A stretch of 64,000 nt of DNA from an uncultured Eubacteriales bacterium (GTDB lineage Bacteria; Bacillota; Clostridia; Christensenellales; Aristaeellaceae), in contig CACYWL010000015.1 in NCBI GenBank assembly GCA_902778055.1, forward strand, positions 58,469 through 122,468. Reading direction: 5' to 3'. The position numbers and the translations under genes were made by a program. Shown here one piece after another: positions 34,977-46,053 of the stretch (its first letter is position 1; every line of letters begins with the position of its first letter). Under the pieces are notes generated by a model. That model saw nothing but the letters and a program-made list of their open reading frames with translations. It made no database searches and had not been told where the DNA came from.

Positions 34977-35984
34977 TCATGGATGCGAGGTTTCGCAGCT
35001 TTCCCTGCAGACCAGGGAAACGGGCAGAACCACCTGCTGCGGGGGCAGGGTGCGGTCATGAATGCGCTTTCGGATCAGGTCGATGGCGAGCCTGGCTTCC
35101 TCCTGCAGATTGCAGTCGATGGAGCAGATGGGCTTTGGAAAATTGATATAGCCGAGAATGTTGTCAAATCCGACGATGCTGAAAGCATCCCGCAGGCCGA
35201 TCCGGTCCAGCAGGGTGATCTCCGCCCAGGCTTCCACATCGCAGAAGGAGAAGATGCCGGTGACCTGCTCCGCCTTCAGGCGCCGCAGCTCGGAGATGAT
35301 TTCTTCCTCGCTCCGGCCTTTGGCAAAAAGGCAGTCCGATTCGGAAATGCCGGCTTCCCGGCAGGCCCGCAGAAATCCGGCATGACGCATTTCAGTGGAA
35401 TAAAGAACAGGATTCTGAGAGAACATGGCCAGCTTTCTGTGCCCGTGATCGATGAGATGCTTTCCTGCGAGATATCCGCCCTGCTCTTCATCACAGAGGA
35501 CGCAGTCATCCTGGGCAGAGGATGTTTTCCGGCTCAGCATCACGTAGGGAATCCCGCTGGAACGAAGCATATCCATGGCAGGGGAGGGATCACTGGAGGG
35601 AATGATCAGGACGCCGTCCGCCTGACGGCTCAGCGCCATCTCTGTCGCGTTATACTCAATCTCCGCCTCGTCCTGCGAGCAGAGAATCATCAGGGAATAA
35701 CCGAGGCGGAAGGCTTCCCTCTGCAGCAGGTCTGCCAGGACCGCATAGAAGGGGTTGGACATGGTTCCCGCGATCAGAGCGATGGTCTTTGTACGGCCGG
35801 AGCGCAGGGAGCTGGCGATATAGTTGCGGACATATCCCATTTCCCGGGCCACCTTCTGAATGTGCTCCCGGGTCTGTACGGAAATATCCGATTTATTCTT
35901 CAGCGCGCGGGAAACGGTGTTGGGTGTATATCCGGTGGCCTGGGCCACATCCGTCAGCGTAACTCTGCCGGAAGATCTGCTCAT
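34977..35984 (-). CDS. LacI-family transcriptional repressor
   Basis: A 335-residue sugar-responsive repressor. The N-terminal HTH reads VTLTDVAQATGYTPNTVSRAL, and the hinge and periplasmic-binding-like core follow, with IALIAGTMSNPFYAVLADLL. ATG 35984 has AAGGGGAA upstream; the in-frame extension upstream is rejected because the HTH must lie at the N-terminus. It is the last gene of the leftward cluster GH43-permease-permease-receptor, so it probably represses that operon and the divergent GH51 gene. Candidate operators are the CG-centred palindromes near 41561-41576 and 41775-41790. Confidence 0.9.
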   Translation of the reverse strand: MSRSSGRVTLTDVAQATGYTPNTVSRALKNKSDISVQTREHIQKVAREMGYVRNYIASSLRSGRTKTIALIAGTMSNPFYAVLADLLQREAFRLGYSLMILCSQDEAEIEYNATEMALSRQADGVLIIPSSDPSPAMDMLRSSGIPYVMLSRKTSSAQDDCVLCDEEQGGYLAGKHLIDHGHRKLAMFSQNPVLYSTEMRHAGFLRACREAGISESDCLFAKGRSEEEIISELRRLKAEQVTGIFSFCDVEAWAEITLLDRIGLRDAFSIVGFDNILGYINFPKPICSIDCNLQEEARLAIDLIRKRIHDRTLPPQQVVLPVSLVCRESCETSHP

Positions 35985-36145
35985 GACTGCGGTTCCCCTT
36001 TCTTTCTGTACAAAAACCTTCGGAATCCTATCAGAAAAACATGGTCCTGTCAAATCCGGAACAGGGAGAACAGCTTCTGTCCTTTTTTGATTCAAAGGAG
36101 CCGTCTGCCTTTCTTGCATGAGTCACTGAGAAAGTATCCTCCTGC

Positions 36146-38077
36146 TTATTCAATGATAAGCGTGAGACTGACATCACGAAGGGCAGGATTTACGTCCCGG
36201 TCCGGGGTCATCTCGAGGTAGGGCAGACCGGAGGCGGCCATATGCACCCGGCGGATCGCAGGCTGGCGCCAGGTTTGACCGTCTCCCTTTTCATGGGAAA
36301 TCGCGTGGTAGACCATGACGGTGTCGCCGGTTTCCCAATCAACCACGAAGTTATTGTGTCCCGGGCCGTACTGCCCAGGCACGCTTTCCTTGGTCAGCAG
36401 CGGCCATGGCCACTTATCCCAGTTTGCGGGATTGAGCAGATCAGCCCCGGATCTGGCACGCAGCAGTCCTACGTCATACAGGTCCCCCATGCCCGTGGAG
36501 GAGCCGGAAATCGTCACCAGAAGCTCATTCCCGTGCCGCAGAAGGTACGGGCCTTCATCCACCTCGGTTTCGAATCTGTCCCAGCCGTAGTCCGGGCGGC
36601 TCACGCAGACGGGCTCGCTTGTCAGCTGCCATGGCCGCGCCGGATCGACGGTGGCGATATCCAACTCCGCAGGCTCGACCACCTGCTCTCCGTTCTCCAT
36701 GTAGATCAGACGGTTTGACCACATGACATAGTGCCGGCCGGCATCCTCAAAATAAGTCATGTCCAGAGAAATCCCGCGGCGGGAGATCAGCCCGCCGTCC
36801 GGCAGCACGCAGCAGCTCGGTGCCTCCCAAGCACCGGGGGCAAGCGGATCCTCCCCGGCACAGCGGAGCACCACCGCCTGCACGGTCGTCCAGTCGCCGC
36901 CGCGGCACAGAGCCGTCAGCATGTACAGTGTTCCCTGAATCTCGTGCAGCTCAGCGGCCCAGGTTCCGCACATGGGCTCATCCGCCGCCAGCGGTACGCG
37001 GTAAATGATTACCGGCTCCGCGGAAAACACATCCTCAATCCGGTCGGCGCATCGCAGAGTGATCTGCTGATTCCCGCTGGAGGACAGATAGTATTTGCCC
37101 CGGTACAGGGTCACACAGGGATCGGACATGCCGTGATACATGGCCGGGTCATTGATGTCGGACGGATTGTGGGAGCCGAAGTTCAGCGGGATCGGGAAGG
37201 CGTGATTCAGCGGAATCAGCTTTCCGGGAATCACATGGATTCCCGGCAGAGACGGGTCGACAGCTGCCAGAGCGGCGGCATTCCAGCACACCCGCTTCTC
37301 ATGGGTCGATCCGTCTGAATACCGGCAGACCGCCTTTGGCAGAAGCTCGGTCAAAATCGGCTTTCCTGTGGGATGACGATAATCCGGAAGCCAGGTGTCT
37401 ACATGACGGATTTCATCCGTATACATCCGGAGAATACGCAGCTCCTCCTCAGAGATCTGAACAAGGTTGCCTGGCAGAATCCGACGCTCCTGATCCGGAA
37501 GATCACCTGACTGATCCAGCACAATCTCCTCCGCCCGGGCGCGCCGGGGCGGAGCGGAGCAGGGGGAAATCTGCCGGATGGCGGAAAGATCGTCCGTGAA
37601 GCCCTCCAGCGTCTGATCACCCTGACGCCAGGTGATCCGGTAAGCCTGTAGATCAGCGTCCCAGACGGCTGTGGGCTCCCGCACCTCGATATCCAGGTCT
37701 GTCACTTTGAGAAAACCGACCTCGCGCCAGCGTGCCAGGTTATGCGAGACGAACAGCTGAATGCTCCCGGCATGGGTGCTGTCCCGCCGGTTCTGATTGC
37801 GCCGGACGGCGCAGACCATCCATTTACCGTCCCTTCTCCGGAAAATCCAGGGATCTGACAGCGTTTTGGTTGTTCCCTTCGGATCGCCTTCATCAAAGGC
37901 AGCCAGCGGAAACAGAATGCCCGTGTCATTCCGAAGAGGTTTGAAGCTGCGTCCGTCCAGGCTGAATGCCAGATGCATGGACTGTTCCCAGTCACAGTTC
38001 CAGGCGATGTGGCCTGGATAGCGATCCTGCGGGACGGGTCCGATTCCGGGCTTGGTATAGCAAAGCAGCGTTGGCAT
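36146..38077 (-). CDS. GH43-type glycosidase, two-part
   Basis: A 643-residue intracellular enzyme without signal peptide. Beta-propeller features appear twice. The N-terminal part has WEQSMHLAFSLDGRSFKPL and LSDPWIFRRRDGKWMVCAV. The C-terminal part has DINDPAMYHGMSDPCVTLY, FETEVDEGPYLLRHGNELL and YGPGHNNFVVDWETGDTVMV, the typical GH43 layout with an acidic base, a Glu acid and a GPGH motif. GH43 enzymes remove arabinose or xylose from plant-wall oligosaccharides. Next to an ABC importer and divergent from GH51, arabino-oligosaccharides are likely. The tandem arrangement is uncommon; the first half may be an accessory domain. Confidence 0.8.
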   Translation of the reverse strand: MPTLLCYTKPGIGPVPQDRYPGHIAWNCDWEQSMHLAFSLDGRSFKPLRNDTGILFPLAAFDEGDPKGTTKTLSDPWIFRRRDGKWMVCAVRRNQNRRDSTHAGSIQLFVSHNLARWREVGFLKVTDLDIEVREPTAVWDADLQAYRITWRQGDQTLEGFTDDLSAIRQISPCSAPPRRARAEEIVLDQSGDLPDQERRILPGNLVQISEEELRILRMYTDEIRHVDTWLPDYRHPTGKPILTELLPKAVCRYSDGSTHEKRVCWNAAALAAVDPSLPGIHVIPGKLIPLNHAFPIPLNFGSHNPSDINDPAMYHGMSDPCVTLYRGKYYLSSSGNQQITLRCADRIEDVFSAEPVIIYRVPLAADEPMCGTWAAELHEIQGTLYMLTALCRGGDWTTVQAVVLRCAGEDPLAPGAWEAPSCCVLPDGGLISRRGISLDMTYFEDAGRHYVMWSNRLIYMENGEQVVEPAELDIATVDPARPWQLTSEPVCVSRPDYGWDRFETEVDEGPYLLRHGNELLVTISGSSTGMGDLYDVGLLRARSGADLLNPANWDKWPWPLLTKESVPGQYGPGHNNFVVDWETGDTVMVYHAISHEKGDGQTWRQPAIRRVHMAASGLPYLEMTPDRDVNPALRDVSLTLIIE

Positions 38078-38178
38078 ATTTCCCTCCCTGCATAAACGAC
38101 ATTGCGTTTATAATCAGGAAGGGACAGCTCCTGTTGACAGAACCGTCCCTTCCCGTGAAAAAAGCATCACATATTAAC

Positions 38179-39063
38179 TCAGCCCTTGATTCCGCTGGTG
38201 GCCTGGCCAGCCACAAAGTATTTCTGGCCGAAGATGTACAGAATCAGCATGGGCAGCATCGACACCGTCGCGGCGGTGAATGCCAGCGAATAATTGTCCG
38301 TGCGGTTGCCGATGAAAATAGCCAGGCCGTTGGACAGCGTCCTCATCGAGGACTTGCTCGCCATGATCATCGGCCAGAGCAGGTCGTTCCAGCAGTTGTT
38401 GATGCTCAGCAGCGTCACGGTGATCATCGTCGGCACAACCAGAGGGAGCATAATACGGACGAAGATGCCGAATTCGTTCAGACCGTCGATCCGGGCTGCG
38501 TCCTCCAGATCCTTCGGCAGTCCCTCAAAGGCGGACCGGCAGAGGAAGACCCAGTAGGCGGAAGCGATCTTCGGAATGATCAGACCCCAGAAGGAATTCA
38601 GCCAGCCGATATAATAGACCTCCAGATACAGGGGCACCATGACCACCTGGAACGGGATCATCATTGTGGCCAGAAACAGCAGAAACAGCACATTCTTGCC
38701 GCGGAAACGGAACCTTGCGAAGGCATAGCCGGCCAGCGCATTGACGAACAGGGCAGGAATTGTTGTTCCAACGGCATAGACGATCGTGTTGAAGGTCATG
38801 TGCATGAAGTCGATCTGCTTATTGACATTGGCCCAGTTTTCGAGAAAATGATTCGCCGGCGGGAAATACCTGGGCGGGTAGCTCAGCACCTCCGGATCGC
38901 TCTTGAAGGCGCCCAGGCACATCCAGATCAGAGGCGCCATCAGCAGGAAGGCGAAGAACAGCAGAAGGATAAAAATCGGCAGATATTTGAGCAGACGGAT
39001 CGCCCGGACCTTCAGCGGAGCCTTCCGGCCGACTGCCGGCACTTTGTTCATGACGGTATCCAT
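38179..39063 (-). CDS. Carbohydrate ABC transporter permease, MalG type
   Basis: A 294-residue membrane permease with about six helices. It has ILLLFFAFLLMAPLIWMCLG, the EAA loop DLEDAARIDGLNEFGIFVR and the MalG-like end VAGQATSGIKG. The preceding permease gene ends 12 bases upstream, so both belong to one transcript running from the receptor gene at 41396. No ATPase is encoded in this cluster. Confidence 0.9.
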   Translation of the reverse strand: MDTVMNKVPAVGRKAPLKVRAIRLLKYLPIFILLLFFAFLLMAPLIWMCLGAFKSDPEVLSYPPRYFPPANHFLENWANVNKQIDFMHMTFNTIVYAVGTTIPALFVNALAGYAFARFRFRGKNVLFLLFLATMMIPFQVVMVPLYLEVYYIGWLNSFWGLIIPKIASAYWVFLCRSAFEGLPKDLEDAARIDGLNEFGIFVRIMLPLVVPTMITVTLLSINNCWNDLLWPMIMASKSSMRTLSNGLAIFIGNRTDNYSLAFTAATVSMLPMLILYIFGQKYFVAGQATSGIKG

Positions 39064-39075
39064 GGCTTTTCCTCC

Positions 39076-39987
39076 TCAATAATCGGACGTCTTGTTCATG
39101 ATCGTGTACATGATGATCGTGATGAACATGATGAATACGAACAGGAACTCGCTCATGGCGGTGGCGTAGCCGGTTTTGTTCATGCTGTTGAAGGCCTGGT
39201 CATAAATGTAAACCACCATGGTGGTCGTGGACCGGCTGGGACCGCCGCCCGTCATGGTATACACGATGTCAAACATCTGCAGAGAGCCGATGATCCGGGT
39301 CATCAGCAGGAACCAGAAGGAAGGCATCACGCTGGGCAGTGTCACTGAGAAGAACTGCCGGATCTTGCCGGCGCCGTCGATGGCTGCCGCCTCGAACAGG
39401 GAATCCGGCACGTTCTGGATGGCCGATACCAGGATGATGGCGGAGATGCCGAAGGTTTTCCAGATGGCTACAAATACCACCACGTACAGCGCTGTGCCGG
39501 TATTGTTCAGCCAGTTTGGATCCGTCACCCCCAGCTGCTTCAGCCAATAGGTGAAGATGCCGATGTTGGAATGCATGACCAGCTGCCAGGTGACGCCGAC
39601 GGTAACTGCGGAAGCTACGACAGGCAGAAAATAAATGCTGCGCATGATCCGGTTGATCAGGGTGTTCTTCGCCAGCAGTGCGGACAGCACCACACCGATC
39701 ACCATCTGCAGAGGCACCTCAATGGCGGTGTACCGCAGCGTGATGCCGATGCTCTGGATGAAACGGCGGTCAGCCAGCGCTTTGGTGTAGTTGTCCAGGC
39801 CGACATATTCCGCCTTGCTCAGATCAACGCCCATCTTCTGCATGCTGACATAGACGGAGCCGAGCATGGGCACGATGCAGAAGATGATCAGCAGAATCGC
39901 CGCAGGCGCAATAAACACGTAGGCTGTTCTTTCCAGCTTCCGCTCAAAGGATCTGGAACGCCTTCTTTTCTTTACGGCAGCGGTCAT
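39076..39987 (-). CDS. Carbohydrate ABC transporter permease, UgpA/MalF type
   Basis: A 303-residue membrane permease with about six helices after a basic N-terminus (KKRRRSRSFERKLE). The EAA loop reads LFEAAAIDGAGKIRQFFSV, and the segment MFDIVYTMTGGGPSRSTTTM is typical of this family. GGAGG lies upstream. It pairs with the permease at 38179-39063 and the receptor at 40071-41396 to form an importer for arabinose-containing oligosaccharides (inferred from GH43 and GH51). Confidence 0.9.
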   Translation of the reverse strand: MTAAVKKRRRSRSFERKLERTAYVFIAPAAILLIIFCIVPMLGSVYVSMQKMGVDLSKAEYVGLDNYTKALADRRFIQSIGITLRYTAIEVPLQMVIGVVLSALLAKNTLINRIMRSIYFLPVVASAVTVGVTWQLVMHSNIGIFTYWLKQLGVTDPNWLNNTGTALYVVVFVAIWKTFGISAIILVSAIQNVPDSLFEAAAIDGAGKIRQFFSVTLPSVMPSFWFLLMTRIIGSLQMFDIVYTMTGGGPSRSTTTMVVYIYDQAFNSMNKTGYATAMSEFLFVFIMFITIIMYTIMNKTSDY

Positions 39988-40070
39988 GACTTCTCCCTCC
40001 GAAATACAGACCGGGGGATCCCGGAGCTTTCCGGTATCCCCCGGCAGATTGTCAGGTGTTAGTAATCAGA

Positions 40071-41396
40071 TCAGTTATAGTACTCAGCGATGTAGTCTTC
40101 CAGATCCGCCTGATACTCTTCCAGGAAGCTCTGCACATCGTCATAGGTGGGATTGGCGGGGCCGTTGAACACCCAGTTCTCCACAAAGTCCGCCTGCACG
40201 CTGGCCGCGTCGGAGAAGAAGAGCGTACCGGGAGCGGTGAACATCTGAACCTGCGCGGTCTCGCTGGGAGTCAGATCCACGAGAATCTGCTCAGCCTGAT
40301 ATTCGGGGCTCGCCACGGTGGGCAGGTAGGCATTCAGATAGCACATGGAGATGGACCACTCAGCGTTGGGAGTCATGCCGCTGTAATCAACATTCTGGGT
40401 CACTTCCTGTGCCTCCAGGCCGGATCCGGTGAACCACCACTCAATGAACTTTTCAGCAGCTGCCGCGGTCTCATCGCTGGCAGAAGTGGTCATCATGAAG
40501 CAGTTCAGATCGCCCAGGGCCCAGTCAGCCAGGTCATCGCCCTTCGCAGTGGGCAGGCGGGTGATGCCATAGTTGATACCGGAAGCATCCAGGGTGCCCT
40601 TCAGCCAGCCGCCGTTGGTCATCAGGCCAATCTGGCCGGCCGCCATCATGGAGTCAATATCCCGCTCCTTGGGATTGTAGCCGTTGTCATACAGGTTCTT
40701 CATCCAGATGAGGGCGCTCGCCAGCGCTTCGTTGCCGAGCAGGTTGGCCTTGAAACCGTTCTCCGCGTCGCCGACGATCAGATAGTCGGTGCCGAACCGC
40801 TGGATCACAGACTGGTTCTGGCCGTTGTAGCAGTAGAACAGGCCGGAGCCGTAGATGGGCTTGTCAGCGGTGGAAAGGGCAGAAATCTTCTCGGCCGCTT
40901 CGGTCCAGCCTTCAAATGTCGTGGGCGGTTCCGCGATGCCGGCAGCCGCGAGCAGATCCTTGTTGTAGTACATCATGTAGGTGCTGATCTGGAAAGGAAT
41001 GCCATAGAGCTGGCCGTCCTTGTAGGCCATGTTCAGATAGGCAGGGGAGAAATCTTCCGCCTTCAGGGCGGTGTTGTCAAAGATGGTGGTCAGCGGCCGC
41101 AGGTAGCCGTCGTAACGGTTCATGTCGTTGACGTTCAGCAGGATCAGATCGGCTGCCTCATTGGTGGGCAGAGCGGTCTGCAGCATGTCGCCGAAGGATG
41201 TGGTCCGGGTCATGTCTACGAAAACCTCATCCTGGCTGGCATTAAACTTGTCCACCAGAGCCTGCAGCGCTTCGCCGTCGCCGCCGGTCCAGCTGTTCCA
41301 GAACACGACCGTGGTCTTGCCGCCTTCGGCTCCGGCCACAGACACCAGGCTCAGCAGCATGGCCACCGAGAGAATAAGAGCAACCAACTTTTTCAT
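40071..41396 (-). CDS. Sugar ABC transporter substrate-binding protein
   Basis: A 441-residue extracellular receptor of the MalE/UgpB class. The signal peptide is MKKLVALILSVAMLLSLVSV with cleavage after AGA. The mature protein starts TTVVFWNSWTGGDGEALQAL, a common opening of oligosaccharide receptors, and contains LYGIPFQISTYMMYYNKDLL. AAGGAGG precedes the ATG. It is the first gene of the leftward operon and is expressed from the promoter at 41587-41615 with a palindromic operator just downstream. The aromatic-rich hinge fits a di- to oligosaccharide ligand. Confidence 0.9.
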   Translation of the reverse strand: MKKLVALILSVAMLLSLVSVAGAEGGKTTVVFWNSWTGGDGEALQALVDKFNASQDEVFVDMTRTTSFGDMLQTALPTNEAADLILLNVNDMNRYDGYLRPLTTIFDNTALKAEDFSPAYLNMAYKDGQLYGIPFQISTYMMYYNKDLLAAAGIAEPPTTFEGWTEAAEKISALSTADKPIYGSGLFYCYNGQNQSVIQRFGTDYLIVGDAENGFKANLLGNEALASALIWMKNLYDNGYNPKERDIDSMMAAGQIGLMTNGGWLKGTLDASGINYGITRLPTAKGDDLADWALGDLNCFMMTTSASDETAAAAEKFIEWWFTGSGLEAQEVTQNVDYSGMTPNAEWSISMCYLNAYLPTVASPEYQAEQILVDLTPSETAQVQMFTAPGTLFFSDAASVQADFVENWVFNGPANPTYDDVQSFLEEYQADLEDYIAEYYN

Positions 41397-41560
41397 AACA
41401 GGATCCTCCTTTTTTATTCTGATCGGCGCTTCTGCGCCGGATCATGCGCTTTTGCGGCGGAAAAACGGGAAAAGAACACGGACGGAAAGTCCGTTTTTTC
41501 CGGGTTCAGCTTCCGGCCGAAACTGCCTGGAACGATCAAACATGTGGAAAACGGTCTGCA

Positions 41561-41615
41561 TTAACGTTAACGTAACTCGCAAAAATAAAATAGCATGGTA
41601 AAATTGGTTTGTCAA
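41561..41615 (-). promoter_or_regulatory. Promoter and LacI-type operator of the receptor operon
   Basis: Minus strand TTGACA (41615-41610), 17-base spacer, TATTTT (41592-41587). Just downstream, TTAACGTTAA (41561-41570) overlaps GTTAACGTAAC (41566-41576), two CG-centred palindromes of LacI-family style at about +10 to +25. Confidence 0.7.
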
Positions 41616-41724
41616 CAGAAAATTTCATTTTTTTTCGACAGATTTTCGGGCCATGATCGAAAAGAGATCATTCCGGAGTCGAACCGGATGTTTTTCTTTT
41701 TTGATATCATTTTATTATTCAGGG

Positions 41725-41790
41725 TTGACAGAGCGGGGGGGACCCATGCTAATATGATTCAGATGGGTACATTAACGATAATGGTATCGT
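41725..41790 (+). promoter_or_regulatory. Promoter and operator of GH51
   Basis: TTGACA (41725-41730) with GCTAAT after 17 bases (41748-41753). The inverted repeat ACGATA-ATGG-TATCGT at 41775-41790 lies downstream of the predicted start, suited to repression. It differs from the 41561 palindrome, so a second regulator is possible. Confidence 0.6.
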
Positions 41791-41804
41791 AAAAACGCAC
41801 CTGA

Positions 41805-43382
<1,578 letters not shown>

Positions 43383-43422
43383 ACCAAAGCTTCTTCGGGC
43401 AAAATCGGAAGAACACTTCGCC

Positions 43423-44469
43423 TTACAGCCGGCGGAAGCCGAGATGCGCGCCGCAGCTTTCGCGGATCACCAGGGTGGCCTCCCGTACGATGGCGAAGGA
43501 GCGGGAGGAGGATTCCCGGGCGAGCAGCAGCTCCCGGACGGCGCTTTGCGCCATTTCTTCCGGATGCAGGTCCACGGAGGTCAGGGAAGGATCCGTATAG
43601 GCGCAGAAGAACTGGTTGTCACAGCCGATGATGGCCATGTCCCGGGGCAGGGAGAGCCCCATTCTTTTCAGCTGCTTCATGGCGCCCAGGGCGACCAGGT
43701 CGTTGAAGGTGACGATGGCCGTGGGCCAGCGGGAGGAATCCAGGCCGGAGAGCATCCGGAGGACGGCTCTTTCGCCGCTTTCCATATCGTAGCCCGCGTC
43801 CACATGGTAGGCCGGATCGTCCGACAGGTTCATCAGGCGAAGCTGCTCCAGGAAACCCTCGCCGCGGCGGGAGGTGTCCTTGCTGTGCATGGACCCGCCG
43901 AGGAAGGCGATGCGCCTGTGCCCCAGGGTGTGCAGATGCCGGACGGGCAGCCGGGAACAATTGACCAGGTCGCTCTGGATGCAGATGCATTCCAGCGATA
44001 CGTCCGGCGGGCAGATCGTGGCGACTGGCATGTATTTTCTGAGCTTGTCCAGGGCGAAGTTCAGGTCGTCCCGGTCAGCGGACCAGATGCTTCCCGCGAA
44101 GAGAACCCCATCCATCCGGCAGCGGATCAGCTCGCTGACCAGCTCCGAGGAGATGGCCTGGTTTTCCATGGTCTGGAAAAGGCGGATGCTGCAGTGGTTT
44201 TTCTCCGCTTCCCAGTAGGCCGCGTCCAGAATCCGGTTGAAATACAGGTTGGAAATCACCGGGAGCACCACGGCCAGCGTGCGGCTCCTGCCGCTTTCGA
44301 GATTCTGGGCGGACAGGCTGGGGGTATAGTCGTGGGCGTCAATGACCTGCTGTACCCTCTGGCGGGTTGCCTCCCTTACGTGAGGATCCCTGCGGACCAC
44401 GCGGGTTACCGTGGCGGTGGAGACCCCGGCTTCCCGGGCGATGTCATAGATGGTTGCTTTTCTGCTCAT
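43423..44469 (-). CDS. LacI-family transcriptional repressor
   Basis: A 348-residue repressor. The HTH is TIYDIAREAGVSTATVTRVV at the N-terminus, followed by the binding core (LAVVLPVISNLYFNRILDAA). ATG 44469 has GGGGAGGG upstream; the in-frame upstream extension crosses an operator and is rejected. It is divergent from the glucuronide-type importer. The palindrome ATGTTACCGATAACAT at 44523-44538, with a half copy at 44682-44691, is placed to control both its own gene and the importer. It converges with GH51, with only 40 bases between stops. Confidence 0.9.
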   Translation of the reverse strand: MSRKATIYDIAREAGVSTATVTRVVRRDPHVREATRQRVQQVIDAHDYTPSLSAQNLESGRSRTLAVVLPVISNLYFNRILDAAYWEAEKNHCSIRLFQTMENQAISSELVSELIRCRMDGVLFAGSIWSADRDDLNFALDKLRKYMPVATICPPDVSLECICIQSDLVNCSRLPVRHLHTLGHRRIAFLGGSMHSKDTSRRGEGFLEQLRLMNLSDDPAYHVDAGYDMESGERAVLRMLSGLDSSRWPTAIVTFNDLVALGAMKQLKRMGLSLPRDMAIIGCDNQFFCAYTDPSLTSVDLHPEEMAQSAVRELLLARESSSRSFAIVREATLVIRESCGAHLGFRRL

Positions 44470-44522
44470 CTTGCTTCCCTCCCCCTGTATCCTAACACGA
44501 TCTGCGGAGAAACGCAATAAAA

Positions 44523-44538
44523 ATGTTACCGATAACAT
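44523..44538. promoter_or_regulatory. LacI-type operator (full site)
   Basis: ATGTTACCGATAACAT is a perfect inverted repeat of ATGTTA/TAACAT around CCGA, 53 bases upstream of the LacI start and 42 bases before the importer's -35 box. A second half-site CCGATAACAT lies at 44682-44691. Confidence 0.75.
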
Positions 44539-44580
44539 GGATCTCGGTCTCTTTTTTTGCGCTCTTTTTCAAAAAAACTC

Positions 44581-44609
44581 TTGACAATAAGGAGCAAAAG
44601 CAATAGTAT
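44581..44609 (+). promoter_or_regulatory. Promoter of the glucuronide-type importer
   Basis: TTGACA (44581-44586), 17-base spacer, TAGTAT (44604-44609). Confidence 0.75.
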
Positions 44610-44723
44610 TTAGACAAATTCAGGGGAAGGGAACGGAAGAATGGTCCGGAGAAAGCCGAGAAAACCCTCCGAGCTGTGAAACCGATAACATTTCCCAAAA
44701 GAAGGATGAAGGAGGAAACTTTC

Positions 44724-45965
44724 ATGAAGAAAATGCTGTCTGTGATGCTGGCCGCGATGATGCTGCTTTCGCTGCTGGCCATGCCCGCCCTGGCCGAGGA
44801 CCAGGTGCTGACCGTCGTCACCTGGGACGCCACGACCACTCCCTATCTGATTGCCCAGAAGGAAGCCTTTGAAGCGTCCCATCCCGGCGTCAAAATCGAG
44901 TACGTCGATGTCGCTTCTCAGGACTACGCGGTGAAGACCACCACGATGCTGGAAGGCGGAGACAAGAGCGACGTGATCATGATCAAGGAAATCGACAACC
45001 TGATCAACTGGCAGGCCCAGGGCTTTGCCGCCCCGCTGACCGACTACATCGGCGGCTATGATCTGTCCGGGTTCGTCGGCACGGAAGCGAACTACGCGGT
45101 GGACGGCGTCCAGTACGCGATCCCCTTCCGCAGCGACTTCTGGGTGCTGTTCTACAACAAGGATCTGTTCGACGCGGCCGGCGTGGAGTATCCCACCAAT
45201 GACATGACCTGGGATCAGTACGCCGAGCTGGCCAAGAAGATGACCGACAAGGAGAAGGATGTTTACGGAACCCATTATCACACCTGGCTGTCCGCTGTGG
45301 CCAACTGGGCTGTGTGCGACGGCGTGAACACCCTGGCGGACCGGAACTATGACGATCTGCTGTACTTCTACAAGCTGTACCAGGATCTGGAAGACAGCGG
45401 CGCCTGCATGAGCTATGCGGATCTGAAGGCTTCCGGCCTGCACTATTCCGCGGCCTTCGCCAACGGCAACGTGGCGATGATGCCCATGGGCTACTGGTAC
45501 GTTTCCACCCTGATCGGTTACAACAAGGACGGCACCTGCAACTTCAACTGGGGCATCACCGCGGTTCCGCACGCCGAGGGCGTGGCTGCCGGTTCTTCCT
45601 TCGGCAACCTGACCGGCGCCATGATCAACGCGAAGTCCGAGCAGAAGGATCTGGCCTGGGAGTATGTTTCCTGGCTGGGCGGCGTCGAAGGCGCCAAGGC
45701 GACTGCTTCCACCGGCGCCCGTCCCGCCTGGGTTTCCGAGGATGTTGCGGCTGCCATGTCTTCCGTGGAAGGCTTCCCGGCGGATGAGACCAGCAAGGGC
45801 GCGCTGCTGCCCGCGGCCGTCGCCATGGAATGGCCGGTGGCGGAGAAGGTCTCCGACATCAAGACCATCGTGAACGAAGAGCATACCATGATCATGACCC
45901 GTGAAATCACCCCCGAAGAGGGCATCGAAGAGATGAACGAGCGCGTGGCCGAGCTGTTCGAATAA
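44724..45965 (+). CDS. Sugar ABC transporter substrate-binding protein
   Basis: A 413-residue extracellular receptor with signal peptide MKKMLSVMLAAMMLLSLLAM and cleavage near ALA-EDQ. The mature start VLTVVTWDATTTPYLIAQKE and the later YAIPFRSDFWVLFYNKDLF mark the MalE/UgpB class. ATG 44724 has GAAGGAGG upstream; an extension to 44676 would start inside the operator. It heads an operon with two permeases, GH88 and GH2, so uronic-acid-containing oligosaccharides are the likely ligand. A terminator follows the gene. Confidence 0.9.
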   Translation: MKKMLSVMLAAMMLLSLLAMPALAEDQVLTVVTWDATTTPYLIAQKEAFEASHPGVKIEYVDVASQDYAVKTTTMLEGGDKSDVIMIKEIDNLINWQAQGFAAPLTDYIGGYDLSGFVGTEANYAVDGVQYAIPFRSDFWVLFYNKDLFDAAGVEYPTNDMTWDQYAELAKKMTDKEKDVYGTHYHTWLSAVANWAVCDGVNTLADRNYDDLLYFYKLYQDLEDSGACMSYADLKASGLHYSAAFANGNVAMMPMGYWYVSTLIGYNKDGTCNFNWGITAVPHAEGVAAGSSFGNLTGAMINAKSEQKDLAWEYVSWLGGVEGAKATASTGARPAWVSEDVAAAMSSVEGFPADETSKGALLPAAVAMEWPVAEKVSDIKTIVNEEHTMIMTREITPEEGIEEMNERVAELFE

Positions 45966-45990
45966 TCAGATTGAATAGCGATTGATCCCA

Positions 45991-46025
45991 GGCAGGGAAG
46001 GCTGCTTGCCTTCCCTGCCTTTTTT
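45991..46025 (+). terminator. Partial terminator between receptor and permease genes
   Basis: GGCAGGGAAGGC (45991-46002) and GCCTTCCCTGCC (46008-46019) form a perfect 12-base-pair stem with loop TGCTT, followed by six T. It should set receptor expression above permease expression. Confidence 0.8.
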
Positions 46026-46053
46026 GAGAACAAGGGAAAGGAACTGATGAGTC

